From G963708325 sp963708325 (GTDB taxonomy: Bacteria > Actinomycetota > Thermoleophilia > Solirubrobacterales > 70-9): a stretch of 64,000 nt of DNA. The DNA lies in contig OY970203.1 in NCBI GenBank assembly GCA_963708325.1, forward strand, positions 744,001-808,000, read 5' to 3'. The number at the start of each line of letters is the position of its first letter. Within the stretch, counting starts at the first letter, position 1. Below are positions 50,452 through 58,248 of the stretch, in pieces. Made by a program: the position numbers and the translations under genes. The notes beneath the pieces are model-generated. The model was not told the DNA's origin and searched no databases. It worked only from the letters and a program-made list of their open reading frames with translations.

Positions 50452-51293
50452 CCGACCACCTTCGCCAGGTGCGGCTCCTCGCGCCGGTACAGCGGCAGGA
50501 ACACGCAGAGCAGCACGATCGCGAACCCGGTCGGGTACAGCAGCTCCCACGCGGCGGGCGCGTGGCCGTACAGCAAGGTGTCGCGGTAGGACTCGAAGAT
50601 CCCGGTCAGCGGGTTGAGCCGCACCAGGTCGTGTGCCCTGCCGTGGATCTGGTCCAGGGCGACGACGCCGGGGGCGACGAAGTAGAGCACCCGCACGACG
50701 CTGAAGGCGAAGCTGCGCAGCTCCGGGTACCAGACCCCGAACAGCGACGCCGGGTAGGCGCAGGCGAGCGCGAACAGCAGCGTCACCGCCACCGCTGCCG
50801 GGAACCAGAGCACCGCGACGGTCGGGGCGACGGCGTAGACGGCCATCATCGTGACCAGCAGCGCGAAGCTGGCGATGAAGCCGAGCGCCTCGGTGACCGT
50901 CGTCGCCGCCGGGATCAGCGCCCGCTGGAAGCCGAGGTTGAGGACGATCGAGCGGCGCTCGTTGACGGCGACCATCGAGTTGAAGATCGTGATCATCAGG
51001 ACGTGGAAGGGGACGACGGCGCATGCCAGGCTGAGCCCGGGCGCCGGCCCGCTGCGGTTGAGGAAGAAGACGACGAACACGAGGTAGACGCCGACCAGCG
51101 CGAACGGGTCGAGCAGCCACTTGACGAGCTGCGCCGGGCCGGTGCCGTATCGCGCGCGCAGGTCGGCGAGCGCCAGCGTGAGGAGGACGTCGCCCGTGCG
51201 CTGGACGCGGCCGAGCAGGGACGTCGCAGGCCGGGCGGCGGGCGCCGCCGCCCGCGAGGCGGGATCGGATGCTACGAGGGCGTCTGGATCGAT
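50448..51293 (-). CDS. Polysaccharide ABC-2 permease (Wzm-like), start codon uncertain
   Basis: An ABC-2 membrane subunit with six helices; conserved parts include LTLALADLRARYGTGPAQLV, KWLLDPFALVGVYLVFVVFF, ITIFNSMVAVNERRSI, YPASLFGVWYPELRSF and LVRLNPLTGIFESYRDTLLY. The first canonical start, GTG 51080, would remove the conserved N-terminus and first helix. Between the upstream in-frame stop and 51080 there is no ATG, GTG or TTG. A TATGAT box (51310-51305) sits 8 and 11 nt before in-frame GTC and ATC codons; I set the start at ATC 51293 tentatively. Partner of the ATPase at 49711. Confidence 0.8.
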   Translation of the reverse strand: MDPDALVASDPASRAAAPAARPATSLLGRVQRTGDVLLTLALADLRARYGTGPAQLVKWLLDPFALVGVYLVFVVFFLNRSGPAPGLSLACAVVPFHVLMITIFNSMVAVNERRSIVLNLGFQRALIPAATTVTEALGFIASFALLVTMMAVYAVAPTVAVLWFPAAVAVTLLFALACAYPASLFGVWYPELRSFAFSVVRVLYFVAPGVVALDQIHGRAHDLVRLNPLTGIFESYRDTLLYGHAPAAWELLYPTGFAIVLLCVFLPLYRREEPHLAKVVG

Positions 51294-51304
51294 GACGGTG
51301 CGTG

Positions 51305-51310
51305 ATCATA
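51305..51310 (-). promoter_or_regulatory. -10 element (TATGAT) of the glycan-exporter operon
   Basis: Minus-strand TATGAT, upstream of the permease-ATPase-sulfotransferase-GT2 operon. It is 23 bp from the opposing TAGGCT box at 51333-51338, so the promoters are divergent. Confidence 0.5.
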
Positions 51311-51332
51311 GGCCCAGGCGGCCGACTGCGAT

Positions 51333-51338
51333 TAGGCT
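51333..51338 (+). promoter_or_regulatory. -10 element (TAGGCT) of the 51350 gene
   Basis: TAGGCT ends 11 nt before the ATG at 51350. Confidence 0.45.
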
Positions 51339-51349
51339 TCGGCGCTCGA

Positions 51350-52471
51350 ATGCGCCCGGCACACATGTTCAGCCACCGCGGCGCCGCCTCGGATCCGGTC
51401 TCGGTCGGCCTGATCGGGTGCGGCCGGGTGGCGACCCGCTGGCACCTTCCGGCGCTGCGGTCCCTGCCCGAGGTCCGCATCGCCGCCCTCTGCGACGTCG
51501 ATCCGTCCCGGCTCGAGGGCGAGGCGGCCCGCTTCGGGGTCGAGCGGCGTCATCGCGAACCCGGCGCCCTGATCGCCGATCCGGCTGTCGATGCCGTCGC
51601 CGTCTGCGCACCCGCCACCGAGCACGCCGAGCTCGGGCGGGCGGCGCTCGAGGCCGGCAAGCACGTCTTCGTGGAGAAGCCCCTCGCGCTCGACCTCGAC
51701 AGCTGCGACGCGCTGATCGCCGCGGCCGAGCGCTCCGGGCGCGTGGCCGCGACGGGCTTCAACCTCCGCTTCCACCGCCTCGTGCGACGGGCGCGCGAGC
51801 TGCTCGCCGCCGGGGCGATCGGGCGGGTCGAGGCGATGCGGACGATGGTCGGCGGGCACGAGGCCGGCTCGCCGGCCTGGGCGCGGCGCCGCGAGCTGGG
51901 CGGCGGTTCCCTGATCGAGGTCGGCGTCCACCATTTCGACCTCTGGCGCCACCTGCTCGGCGCCGAGGTCTCCGAGGTGGCCGCGGTCTCCCGCTCGGAG
52001 GGGATGGACGACCGCACCGCGATCGTCCAGGCGCGGATGAGCGACGGGGCGCTGCTCTCCACGCTGCTCACCCGGGCCTCCAGTCCCGCCAACGAGGTCA
52101 GCGTGCTCGGGGACGCCGGCAGGCTCGACCTCTCGCTCTACCGGTTCGACGGGCTCTCGGTGGCCCCCGCGTCGGGCTTTCCGGGCGACGCTCGCGCCCG
52201 CTTCGGCGGCCTCGCGGCCACGCTTCGCGAGCTGCCGGCGGCAGTGCGAACCCGCCGCCACGGCAACGACTTCGACGCCAGCTACGCGCAGGAGTGGCGA
52301 GCGTTCGTTGCCGCCGTCCGCGGCGACGTGCCGGTCCAGTGCGGCTTCGATGCCGGCCGCGGGGCGCTCTCGATAGCGCTGGCGGCGATCGAGTCGGCTC
52401 ACACCGCCGGCACCGTCACGGTCGACGGGGCCGCCGGCAGCGTCGGCGCCGCGGTCGGGGACGCGCGATGA
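51350..52471 (+). CDS. Gfo/Idh/MocA family dehydrogenase 1
   Basis: A 373-residue NAD(P)-dependent sugar oxidoreductase. Rossmann motif VGLIGCGRVATRWHLPAL near residue 18; the catalytic Lys is in HVFVEKPLALD; the second active-site part is IEVGVHHFDLWRHLLG. These enzymes oxidise nucleotide sugars or free sugars. The ATG at 51350 is the likely start. The stop overlaps the following GT2 gene (ATGA). A second Gfo/Idh-GT2 unit follows at 53430, so this is one half of a tandem duplication. Confidence 0.9.
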   Translation: MRPAHMFSHRGAASDPVSVGLIGCGRVATRWHLPALRSLPEVRIAALCDVDPSRLEGEAARFGVERRHREPGALIADPAVDAVAVCAPATEHAELGRAALEAGKHVFVEKPLALDLDSCDALIAAAERSGRVAATGFNLRFHRLVRRARELLAAGAIGRVEAMRTMVGGHEAGSPAWARRRELGGGSLIEVGVHHFDLWRHLLGAEVSEVAAVSRSEGMDDRTAIVQARMSDGALLSTLLTRASSPANEVSVLGDAGRLDLSLYRFDGLSVAPASGFPGDARARFGGLAATLRELPAAVRTRRHGNDFDASYAQEWRAFVAAVRGDVPVQCGFDAGRGALSIALAAIESAHTAGTVTVDGAAGSVGAAVGDAR

Positions 52472-53412
52472 GCGCCGCCGAGGCCGGCTCCCGGCCGCGA
52501 TTCTCGATCGTCGTCGCCACCCGCGGCAGGGCAGAAGACCTCACCGGCTGCGTGGCGTCGCTTGCCGCGCTCGACTACCCGAGGCGCCTCTACGAGACAA
52601 TCGTGGTGGTAGACGGCCCCGACCCGCTCGCCGAGCGCGTCGCGGGGGCGGCGCCCGCCGGCCTCGACGTGCGGACGGTCGTCCACCAGCGGCCGCTCGG
52701 CGTCTCCGCCGCCCGCAACAGCGGCATCGAGCGCGCCGCCGCGGAGTTCATCGCCTTCACCGACGACGACTGCGTCGCTGCGCCCGGATGGCTGACGGCC
52801 CTGGCCGCCGAGCTGCAGCGCAACCCGTCCAGCGCGATCGGCGGCCGCACCCTGAACGCCGCCACCCGCAATCGCTACTCGACGGCGAGCCAGGCGGTGA
52901 TCGACGCCGCTCACGCGCACTGGAACCGCGACCCGGCAGGCCCAGGCTTCTTCGCCTCCAACAATTTGGCGATGCCCGCCGAGGCGCTGCGCGAGGTCGG
53001 CGGCTTCGACACGCGTTTCGCGCCCGTCGGCGGCGAGGACCGCGAGCTCTGCGACCGCTGGATCGCCAGCGGGCTGCGGATGCGCTACGCGCCCGATGCG
53101 CTCGTCTACCACCTCAGGCAGCTGACCCTGCGGTCGTTCCTGCGCCAGCACTACCGCTACGGCCGCGGCGCCCGCCGCTTCCACCGGCTGCGCTCGATGC
53201 GAAACGGCGCACGCAACGTCCCCGAGCCCGGGTTCTACGCCGAGCTGGTCCGCCAGGCCCGCGCCCACGCCCGCGGCTCCGGCCGGGCATCGCTCTCCGC
53301 CCTGATAGTGCTCTCACAGGCGGCGAACTTCACCGGGTACGCGCTCGACCGCAGTCCGATCGGCACCCCCGCCCACGGCGACGCTCGCGTCGAGCCGCTC
53401 GCGGACGGCTGA
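52468..53412 (+). CDS. GT2 glycosyltransferase (duplicated unit, copy 1)
   Basis: A 314-residue GT-A enzyme: FSIVVATRGRAEDLTGCVAS, PLGVSAARNSGIERAAAEFI, FTDDDCVAAPGW (DDD in place of DxD), FFASNNLAMPAEALREVGGF and GGEDRELCDRW. After the GT domain, RYGRGARRFHRLRSMRNGAR and a C-terminal helix are shared with the GT2 at 54553. Sugar and linkage unknown. Coupled by a 4-bp overlap to the dehydrogenase before it. Confidence 0.9.
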   Translation: MSAAEAGSRPRFSIVVATRGRAEDLTGCVASLAALDYPRRLYETIVVVDGPDPLAERVAGAAPAGLDVRTVVHQRPLGVSAARNSGIERAAAEFIAFTDDDCVAAPGWLTALAAELQRNPSSAIGGRTLNAATRNRYSTASQAVIDAAHAHWNRDPAGPGFFASNNLAMPAEALREVGGFDTRFAPVGGEDRELCDRWIASGLRMRYAPDALVYHLRQLTLRSFLRQHYRYGRGARRFHRLRSMRNGARNVPEPGFYAELVRQARAHARGSGRASLSALIVLSQAANFTGYALDRSPIGTPAHGDARVEPLADG

Positions 53413-53414
53413 GT

Positions 53415-53420
53415 TATCGT
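53415..53420 (+). promoter_or_regulatory. -10 element (TATCGT) of the 53430 gene
   Basis: TATCGT ends 9 nt before the ATG at 53430 and just after the preceding stop codon, so the second duplicated unit may have its own promoter. Confidence 0.35.
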
Positions 53421-53429
53421 CCGCCGCCG

Positions 53430-54542
53430 ATGTCGAGCGAGAACCCCGCCGCAGCGGCGCGCCAGGGATCGATAAGGGTCGGCGTCGCCGGATGCGGGAA
53501 CGCGGCGGAGGTCCTCCACCTGCCGATACTGCGCGGGCTCGGCGCCGAGGTCGTCGCGCTCGCCGATCCCGAGCCCCGCGCGCTCGCGTTGCTCGGGGAC
53601 CGCTTCGGCGTCGAGCGCCGCCATTCCGACGCGCGGGCGCTGGTCGAGGACCCCGGCGTTGACGTCGTCGCGGTGCTCACCCCTCCCGAGGTGCGCGCGG
53701 AGATCGTCCTGCCGGCGTTGGAGGCGGGCAAGCACGTCCTCGTCGAGAAGCCGCTCGCGCTCACCCTGGCGGAGGCAGAGACGCTGGTGGAGGCCGGCCG
53801 CCGGCACCCTGACCTCGTGGCGATGGCGGGATTGCCGCTGCGCTTTCACAGACTCGTGCGCGCGGCGCGCGAGCTGATCGCCGAGGGGCGGCTCGGGACG
53901 CCGGCGGCGATCGGCACGGTCAACTTCGGGCCCCCGACCGAGCTTGCGCCGGGCCGGCGCCTCTCGCCCTGGCGCCTCGACCGCAACCGCGGCGGCGGCA
54001 CCCTCGTGGACAAGGGGATCCACCAGTACGACCTCTGGCGCTACCTGCTCGGGCGCGAGGTCGAGCAGGTGTCGACGGTCTCGCTGGCAGACGGCGGGAT
54101 CGACCGGGCGTCGGTGATCACCGCGCTGGTCGAGGGCGGCGCGATCGCCTCGGCGATGCTAGTCACCACCGAGGGAGCGGCCAGCCGCACCGCCGTGGCC
54201 GGCCCCAGGGGCCGCCTCGAGATCGATGCGCACCGCTTCGACGGGCTCACGTTCGAGCCCGCCGACTCCTTCTCGGGCAGCCCGCGCAGCCGCCTGGCGC
54301 GCGCCCGGGCCACCCTGCGCGGCCTGCCGCACGGGATCCGGTCGCTGCGCGGTGGCGGGGACTTCATGGCGTGCTACGAGCAGGAGTGGCGCCACCTGCT
54401 GGCATGCGTCCGCGGCGAGGCGACGCTCGAGAGCACGCTCCAGGACGGCCTCGAGGCGACCCGCATCTCGCTGGCGGCGATCGAGTCGGTGCGGACCGGC
54501 GCCCCCGTCCCGCCCGCCCGCGACGCGGTCGCTGCGGCCTGA
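53430..54542 (+). CDS. Gfo/Idh/MocA family dehydrogenase 2
   Basis: A 370-residue paralogue of the 51350 protein, with RVGVAGCGNAAEVLHLPILR, catalytic Lys in HVLVEKPLALTL, and VDKGIHQYDLWRYLLG. Shared blocks such as LRFHRLVRAARELIAEGRLG and FDGLTFEPADSFSG show common origin. The two differ in loops near the substrate site (LAPGRRLSPWRLDRNRGGG here), so they may oxidise different sugars. Ten bp before the next GT2 gene. Confidence 0.9.
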   Translation: MSSENPAAAARQGSIRVGVAGCGNAAEVLHLPILRGLGAEVVALADPEPRALALLGDRFGVERRHSDARALVEDPGVDVVAVLTPPEVRAEIVLPALEAGKHVLVEKPLALTLAEAETLVEAGRRHPDLVAMAGLPLRFHRLVRAARELIAEGRLGTPAAIGTVNFGPPTELAPGRRLSPWRLDRNRGGGTLVDKGIHQYDLWRYLLGREVEQVSTVSLADGGIDRASVITALVEGGAIASAMLVTTEGAASRTAVAGPRGRLEIDAHRFDGLTFEPADSFSGSPRSRLARARATLRGLPHGIRSLRGGGDFMACYEQEWRHLLACVRGEATLESTLQDGLEATRISLAAIESVRTGAPVPPARDAVAAA

Positions 54543-54552
54543 GCGGAGCGCG

Positions 54553-55476
54553 ATGGAAGCTGCCGCCACCCCCTTTCTCTCGGTGGTCGTCCCGACCCAC
54601 GAGCGCCCCCGCCCGCTCGGCGAATGCCTGGCGGCGATCGCCGCGCTGGAATATCCGCGCTCGAAGCTCGAGGTGCTGGTGGTCGACGACGGCGGCGGCA
54701 CGCCGGTGCACCCGGTGGTCGATCGCTTTCGGGGCGACCTTCGCGTCACCCTGCTCGCCCAGCGTCGCGCGGGGCCCGCCGCCGCTCGCAACGCCGGCGC
54801 CGCCGCCGCGGAAGGCGACTATCTGGCGTTCGTCGACGACGACGTGATCCTCGATCGCGGCTGGGGCGGTGCCGTCGCCCGGCGGGCTCTCGCCACGCCG
54901 GGGGCGGCCGTCGGCGGACGCACCGTCAGCCTGCTCGGCGAGAATCCTTACGCGGCCACCAGCGAGAGGATCATCGAGCTGGCCTACGAGCACTACAACG
55001 CCGGCGGGGCGGGCCCTCGCTTCTTCGCCGCCAACAACATCGCCGTGCCGGCAGCCGGCTTTCGCTCGGTCGGGGGGTTCGACCCCTCCTTCCGGACGTC
55101 CGAGGACCGCGAGTTCTGCGACCGCTGGCTGGAGAGCGGGCGGCCGCTCGCCTACGCCCCCGACGCCGTCGCCGGCCACGCGCCGCCCCTGTCGCTGCGC
55201 TCCTTCGCGCGCCAGCAGTTCGGGTACGGGCGCGGAGCCTTCGCCTACCACCGCGCCCGCTTTCGCCGCGGCCGCGGGATGAGCGGATTCAGCCCCTCGT
55301 TCGCGGGCCTCGTCGCGCGCGAGGCCGGACGCCGGCTGCAGCACCGCCAGCTCGGCCACGTCGGCCTGCTGGGGCTCTGGCAGCTCGCCAACCTCGCCGG
55401 CTTCTCGCACGAGGCGGTCCGCGCGCTGGTCCCGGCCCGCGACAGCGCCCGGCGGCGCCTGGAGAAGCCGCGATGA
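54553..55476 (+). CDS. GT2 glycosyltransferase (duplicated unit, copy 2)
   Basis: A 307-residue GT-A enzyme: FLSVVVPTHERPRPLGECLA, AARNAGAAAAEGDYLAFVDD with DDDVILDRGW, FFAANNIAVPAAGFRSVGGF, SEDREFCDRWLESGRPLAYA and RSFARQQFGYGRGAFAYHRA. Clearly related to the GT2 at 52468. The stop overlaps the next gene (ATGA). Confidence 0.9.
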   Translation: MEAAATPFLSVVVPTHERPRPLGECLAAIAALEYPRSKLEVLVVDDGGGTPVHPVVDRFRGDLRVTLLAQRRAGPAAARNAGAAAAEGDYLAFVDDDVILDRGWGGAVARRALATPGAAVGGRTVSLLGENPYAATSERIIELAYEHYNAGGAGPRFFAANNIAVPAAGFRSVGGFDPSFRTSEDREFCDRWLESGRPLAYAPDAVAGHAPPLSLRSFARQQFGYGRGAFAYHRARFRRGRGMSGFSPSFAGLVAREAGRRLQHRQLGHVGLLGLWQLANLAGFSHEAVRALVPARDSARRRLEKPR

Positions 55477-56450
55477 CCGTCGCCGGACGCTCCCCGGACG
55501 CCGTCCCCGCGCTGTCCACCGTCACCGTCGTCACCTCGCAGCGGGCGCGCGCCCAGCGCACGCTCGCCGGTCTCGCCTCGCAGACCGCCGTCGACCGGCT
55601 CGAGTCGGTGATCGTCGATGCCGCGCCGCCGGGGACGCCCCGCCTGGAGGTCCCCGGCAACCTCCGCGTCCGCTATCTGTCGCGCCCCGGGATCCCTCAC
55701 GGCGCCGACCGCGCCGAGGGCGTGCGCAGCGCATCGGCCGGTGTCGTGGCGCTGATCGAGGACCATGCGGTGCCGGCCCCGCGGTGGGCCGAGGCGCTGA
55801 TCGAGGCGCACCGCGGACCCTGGGCGGCGGTCGGGTACGCGTTCGCGATCCGGCACTCGCACAGCTACGTGAACAGGGCCGCCCTCGTCAGCGAGGCGGG
55901 ACAGTGGATGCATCCGGCGCGCCCCGGCGAGGTCCCCTCGCTGGCCGGGACGAACGTCTCCTACAAGCGCGCGGTGCTCGACGAGATCGACGACCTCGAC
56001 GCCTTCCTGATCGAGGACGTCGAGCTGAACGACCAGCTCACCCGCCGCGGCCACCGCATGTTCCTCGAGCCGCGGGCGCTGATCTGGCACGAGTACTTCA
56101 CCAGCGTCTCGATCCTGGTCTCCGCCAACTTCAGCCACGGCCGCCTCGTCGCGCTCACCCGATCCGGTGGCTGGAGCCGCCGGCGGCGGGTCCTCTGGGC
56201 CCTGGGCACGCCGCTGAGCGCGCCCCTGGTGCGCGCCTGGCGGCTCGCTCGCACCCTGCCGGGCAGGCGGGCGGTGTGGCGCCCCGTCGTCGTCGCCCTC
56301 CCGGTGGTCGCCGCCGCCTACGCCGGCGCCGCCGCCGGCGAGTCGATCGGCTACCTGTTCGGCGCCGGCCGGGCGGCGGATGCCGTCATGCGCGCGGAGC
56401 TGGAGGCGCCGCGGGCCTCGCCGGGCGCCGTGGCCGCTCGGGACGCGTGA
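55473..56450 (+). CDS. Divergent GT2-like glycosyltransferase
   Basis: A 325-residue protein with a GT2-like layout but an unusual core: LSTVTVVTSQRARAQRTLAG, VVALIEDHAVPAPRWAEALI (EDH where DxD is expected), GTNVSYKRAVLDEIDDLDAF, IEDVELNDQLTRRGHRMFLE and WHEYFTSVSILVSANFSHGR. A hydrophobic C-terminal stretch (~270-297) may be one or two membrane helices. The metal-binding change may mean a metal-independent or inactive enzyme. Its last 65 bp overlap the convergent sulfotransferase 2. Confidence 0.75.
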   Translation: MTVAGRSPDAVPALSTVTVVTSQRARAQRTLAGLASQTAVDRLESVIVDAAPPGTPRLEVPGNLRVRYLSRPGIPHGADRAEGVRSASAGVVALIEDHAVPAPRWAEALIEAHRGPWAAVGYAFAIRHSHSYVNRAALVSEAGQWMHPARPGEVPSLAGTNVSYKRAVLDEIDDLDAFLIEDVELNDQLTRRGHRMFLEPRALIWHEYFTSVSILVSANFSHGRLVALTRSGGWSRRRRVLWALGTPLSAPLVRAWRLARTLPGRRAVWRPVVVALPVVAAAYAGAAAGESIGYLFGAGRAADAVMRAELEAPRASPGAVAARDA

Positions 56451-57363
56451 GCCGCGCCGCGTAGCCATCCAGGTCGAGCCCGCCGAGCGCCGCGATCGCC
56501 TCGACCTCGCCGGCCAGCTGCGAGGCCAGCTCCGTCTGCAGGCCCTCGTCCAGCCGCGGCCGGGACGCGCCGCGCCGGCGGCGATTCGCGGCACGCTCGA
56601 TCCGCCATTTCACCTCCGCCGGCAGCCGCTCCCCCACCCGGGCCGCGGCGCTGCTCTGCAGGGTCCACAGCAGCCGCGTCCGCAGCCCCTTGCCGGCGCT
56701 GGCGTTTCGCTCCCGCTCCATCCGCGGCGACCAGAACGAGGAGTCCACGCCCGCGAACGCGAAGACGGCGCGCATCGTCTCCCGGCGCCTGGCCAGCAGG
56801 TCCTCCTGGCACAGCACCAGGATGCGGTCGCGACCGAAGCGCTCCACGAACGGCACTAGGTTGGTGTGGAAGCGGCTGCGTCCGACGTAGATGTTGCCCG
56901 GCGCCGTGAACGCCTCGTCGATCGGGCGCGTCTCGATCCCCCCGGCGCGCCTGTGCATGTACTGGGAGACCATGCGCTCGATCGGGTCGCGGATCAGGTA
57001 GAGCAGGCGGGCGTCGGGGATCACCGCCGCCATCCGCTCCGCCACGCGGGGGAACCCGGGCGACGAGTACAGGGGCGACGACTCGCCGCGGACGGGCTTG
57101 GCTGGATCGAAGCGACGCGCGTACCAGTCCACGCCGCGGCTCCAGTTTCGCGGCCCGCGGCGCAGGAGCGAGAGCTCGAACGGGTCGATCTCCGGCTGAC
57201 CCGCGACCGGCTCCGAGGCGTCGGCGAAGAAGTTGAGCTCCTTCGGGCTCGACATCCCCACCTCGGGATGGAGGTCGAGGTAGTAGTGCATGGCGCTGGT
57301 CCCGCACTTCTGGGCCCCGATCACGATCAGGTTCGGAAGCGCGCCGGACCGCAGGGCTCTCAT
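56386..57363 (-). CDS. PAPS-dependent sulfotransferase 2
   Basis: A 325-residue sulfotransferase with IGAQKCGTSAMHYYLDL (Lys19), LYLIRDPIERMVSQYMHR and GMSSPKELNFFAD. It is a paralogue of the enzyme at 48818 but has an insert after PKELNFF (residues ~50-75) and a longer, Arg/Pro-rich tail. The ATG overlaps the upstream gene by 4 bp (ATGA). It would add a second sulfate or act on another sugar. Confidence 0.92.
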   Translation of the reverse strand: MRALRSGALPNLIVIGAQKCGTSAMHYYLDLHPEVGMSSPKELNFFADASEPVAGQPEIDPFELSLLRRGPRNWSRGVDWYARRFDPAKPVRGESSPLYSSPGFPRVAERMAAVIPDARLLYLIRDPIERMVSQYMHRRAGGIETRPIDEAFTAPGNIYVGRSRFHTNLVPFVERFGRDRILVLCQEDLLARRRETMRAVFAFAGVDSSFWSPRMERERNASAGKGLRTRLLWTLQSSAAARVGERLPAEVKWRIERAANRRRRGASRPRLDEGLQTELASQLAGEVEAIAALGGLDLDGYAARLTRPERPRRPARPAAPPAPRA

Positions 57364-58130
57364 CGCAGCTCGGCGATCAGGCCGTCGTCCGCGGCCAGCC
57401 GCTCGTACAGCTGCGCGCTGAGCCGCTCGCTCTCGCGGGCCTGGCGGCGCAGCGCCCTGTAGCGCGCCAGCGGCTGTCGGCGGGGTGGCGCCAGGGCCGC
57501 GTCGATCCGGCTCAGCGGCTCGCGAAAGCCGGCGCCGTGGTGGTAGACGAGGTCGCCGTAGACGCCGTACCAGAGCGGGTGAAGGTCACGCCGGTTGCTG
57601 CGCAGCAGCGGATGCCAATCGACCCCCGCGGCGGTCAGCTTGCGCAGCAGCTCGCCGCCGATCTCCCTGACGACCCGCCCGATCGGCGCAACCCAGTAGC
57701 CCGGCCCCTGCCCCCAGTGGCCGCCGATCTCCTTCCAGAAGCCAACGGTGGTGGCGGTGAAGCACGCGTGCGGCGCGGGATCGCCGAGGTTCTCGTCGCG
57801 CCGCGCCCCCACCAGCGCATGCTCGCCGAGCAGCTCGGCCAGACGAGGGACCAGCGGCGCCACCGGGAACGTGTCGCCGTGCATGAACGCGATCAGGTCG
57901 CCGTCGGCGGCGTCGGAGCAGATCACCTCGGCGAGGTGGTCGAGGTTCTCGTTGATGTAGCCGCGATGGTCGATCGCGTAGTCGAACCGCGAGTGCAGGC
58001 GCCGATCGATGTGGCCGAGGCAGGCATAGGTGCGGTAGGGGCCGGCGGCGTGGCGCTCGAGATGGCGGAGCTGGACCTCGATCCACCGCGGGTCCCTCCA
58101 GTGGATCGTCGCGACGTGCAGCGTCGGCAT
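57360..58130 (-). CDS. Unrecognised protein of the glycan locus, possible glycosyltransferase
   Basis: A 256-residue soluble protein: TLHVATIHWRDPRWIEVQLR, GHIDRRLHSRFDYAIDHRGY, ADGDLIAFMHGDTFPVAPLV and CFTATTVGFWKEIGGHWGQG. The strand-turn FMHGDTFP at the end of a hydrophobic strand resembles a GT-A DxD position, so a glycosyltransferase is possible. I could not assign a family. Upstream on the minus strand TAGAAT (58147-58142) is 11 nt from the ATG. It is first in an operon with sulfotransferase 2. Confidence 0.65.
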   Translation of the reverse strand: MPTLHVATIHWRDPRWIEVQLRHLERHAAGPYRTYACLGHIDRRLHSRFDYAIDHRGYINENLDHLAEVICSDAADGDLIAFMHGDTFPVAPLVPRLAELLGEHALVGARRDENLGDPAPHACFTATTVGFWKEIGGHWGQGPGYWVAPIGRVVREIGGELLRKLTAAGVDWHPLLRSNRRDLHPLWYGVYGDLVYHHGAGFREPLSRIDAALAPPRRQPLARYRALRRQARESERLSAQLYERLAADDGLIAELR

Positions 58131-58141
58131 GGAGGCCGACG

Positions 58142-58147
58142 ATTCTA
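58142..58147 (-). promoter_or_regulatory. -10 element (TAGAAT) of the 58130 gene
   Basis: Minus-strand TAGAAT ends 11 nt before the ATG at 58130. Confidence 0.4.
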
Positions 58148-58235
58148 GGTCCCGCACGCGCGACGGGCCGCGAGGGCGACCGGCTCGCCGGGCTCCCGGC
58201 CGACTTTGGCCTGAGGCCGTTCGCAGGTGGTGATC

Positions 58236-58241
58236 TAGACT
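58236..58241 (+). promoter_or_regulatory. -10 element (TAGACT) of the 58249 gene
   Basis: TAGACT ends 7 nt before a TTG start at 58249; this supports TTG as a leaderless start codon. Confidence 0.5.
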
Positions 58242-58248
58242 CCCCGCC

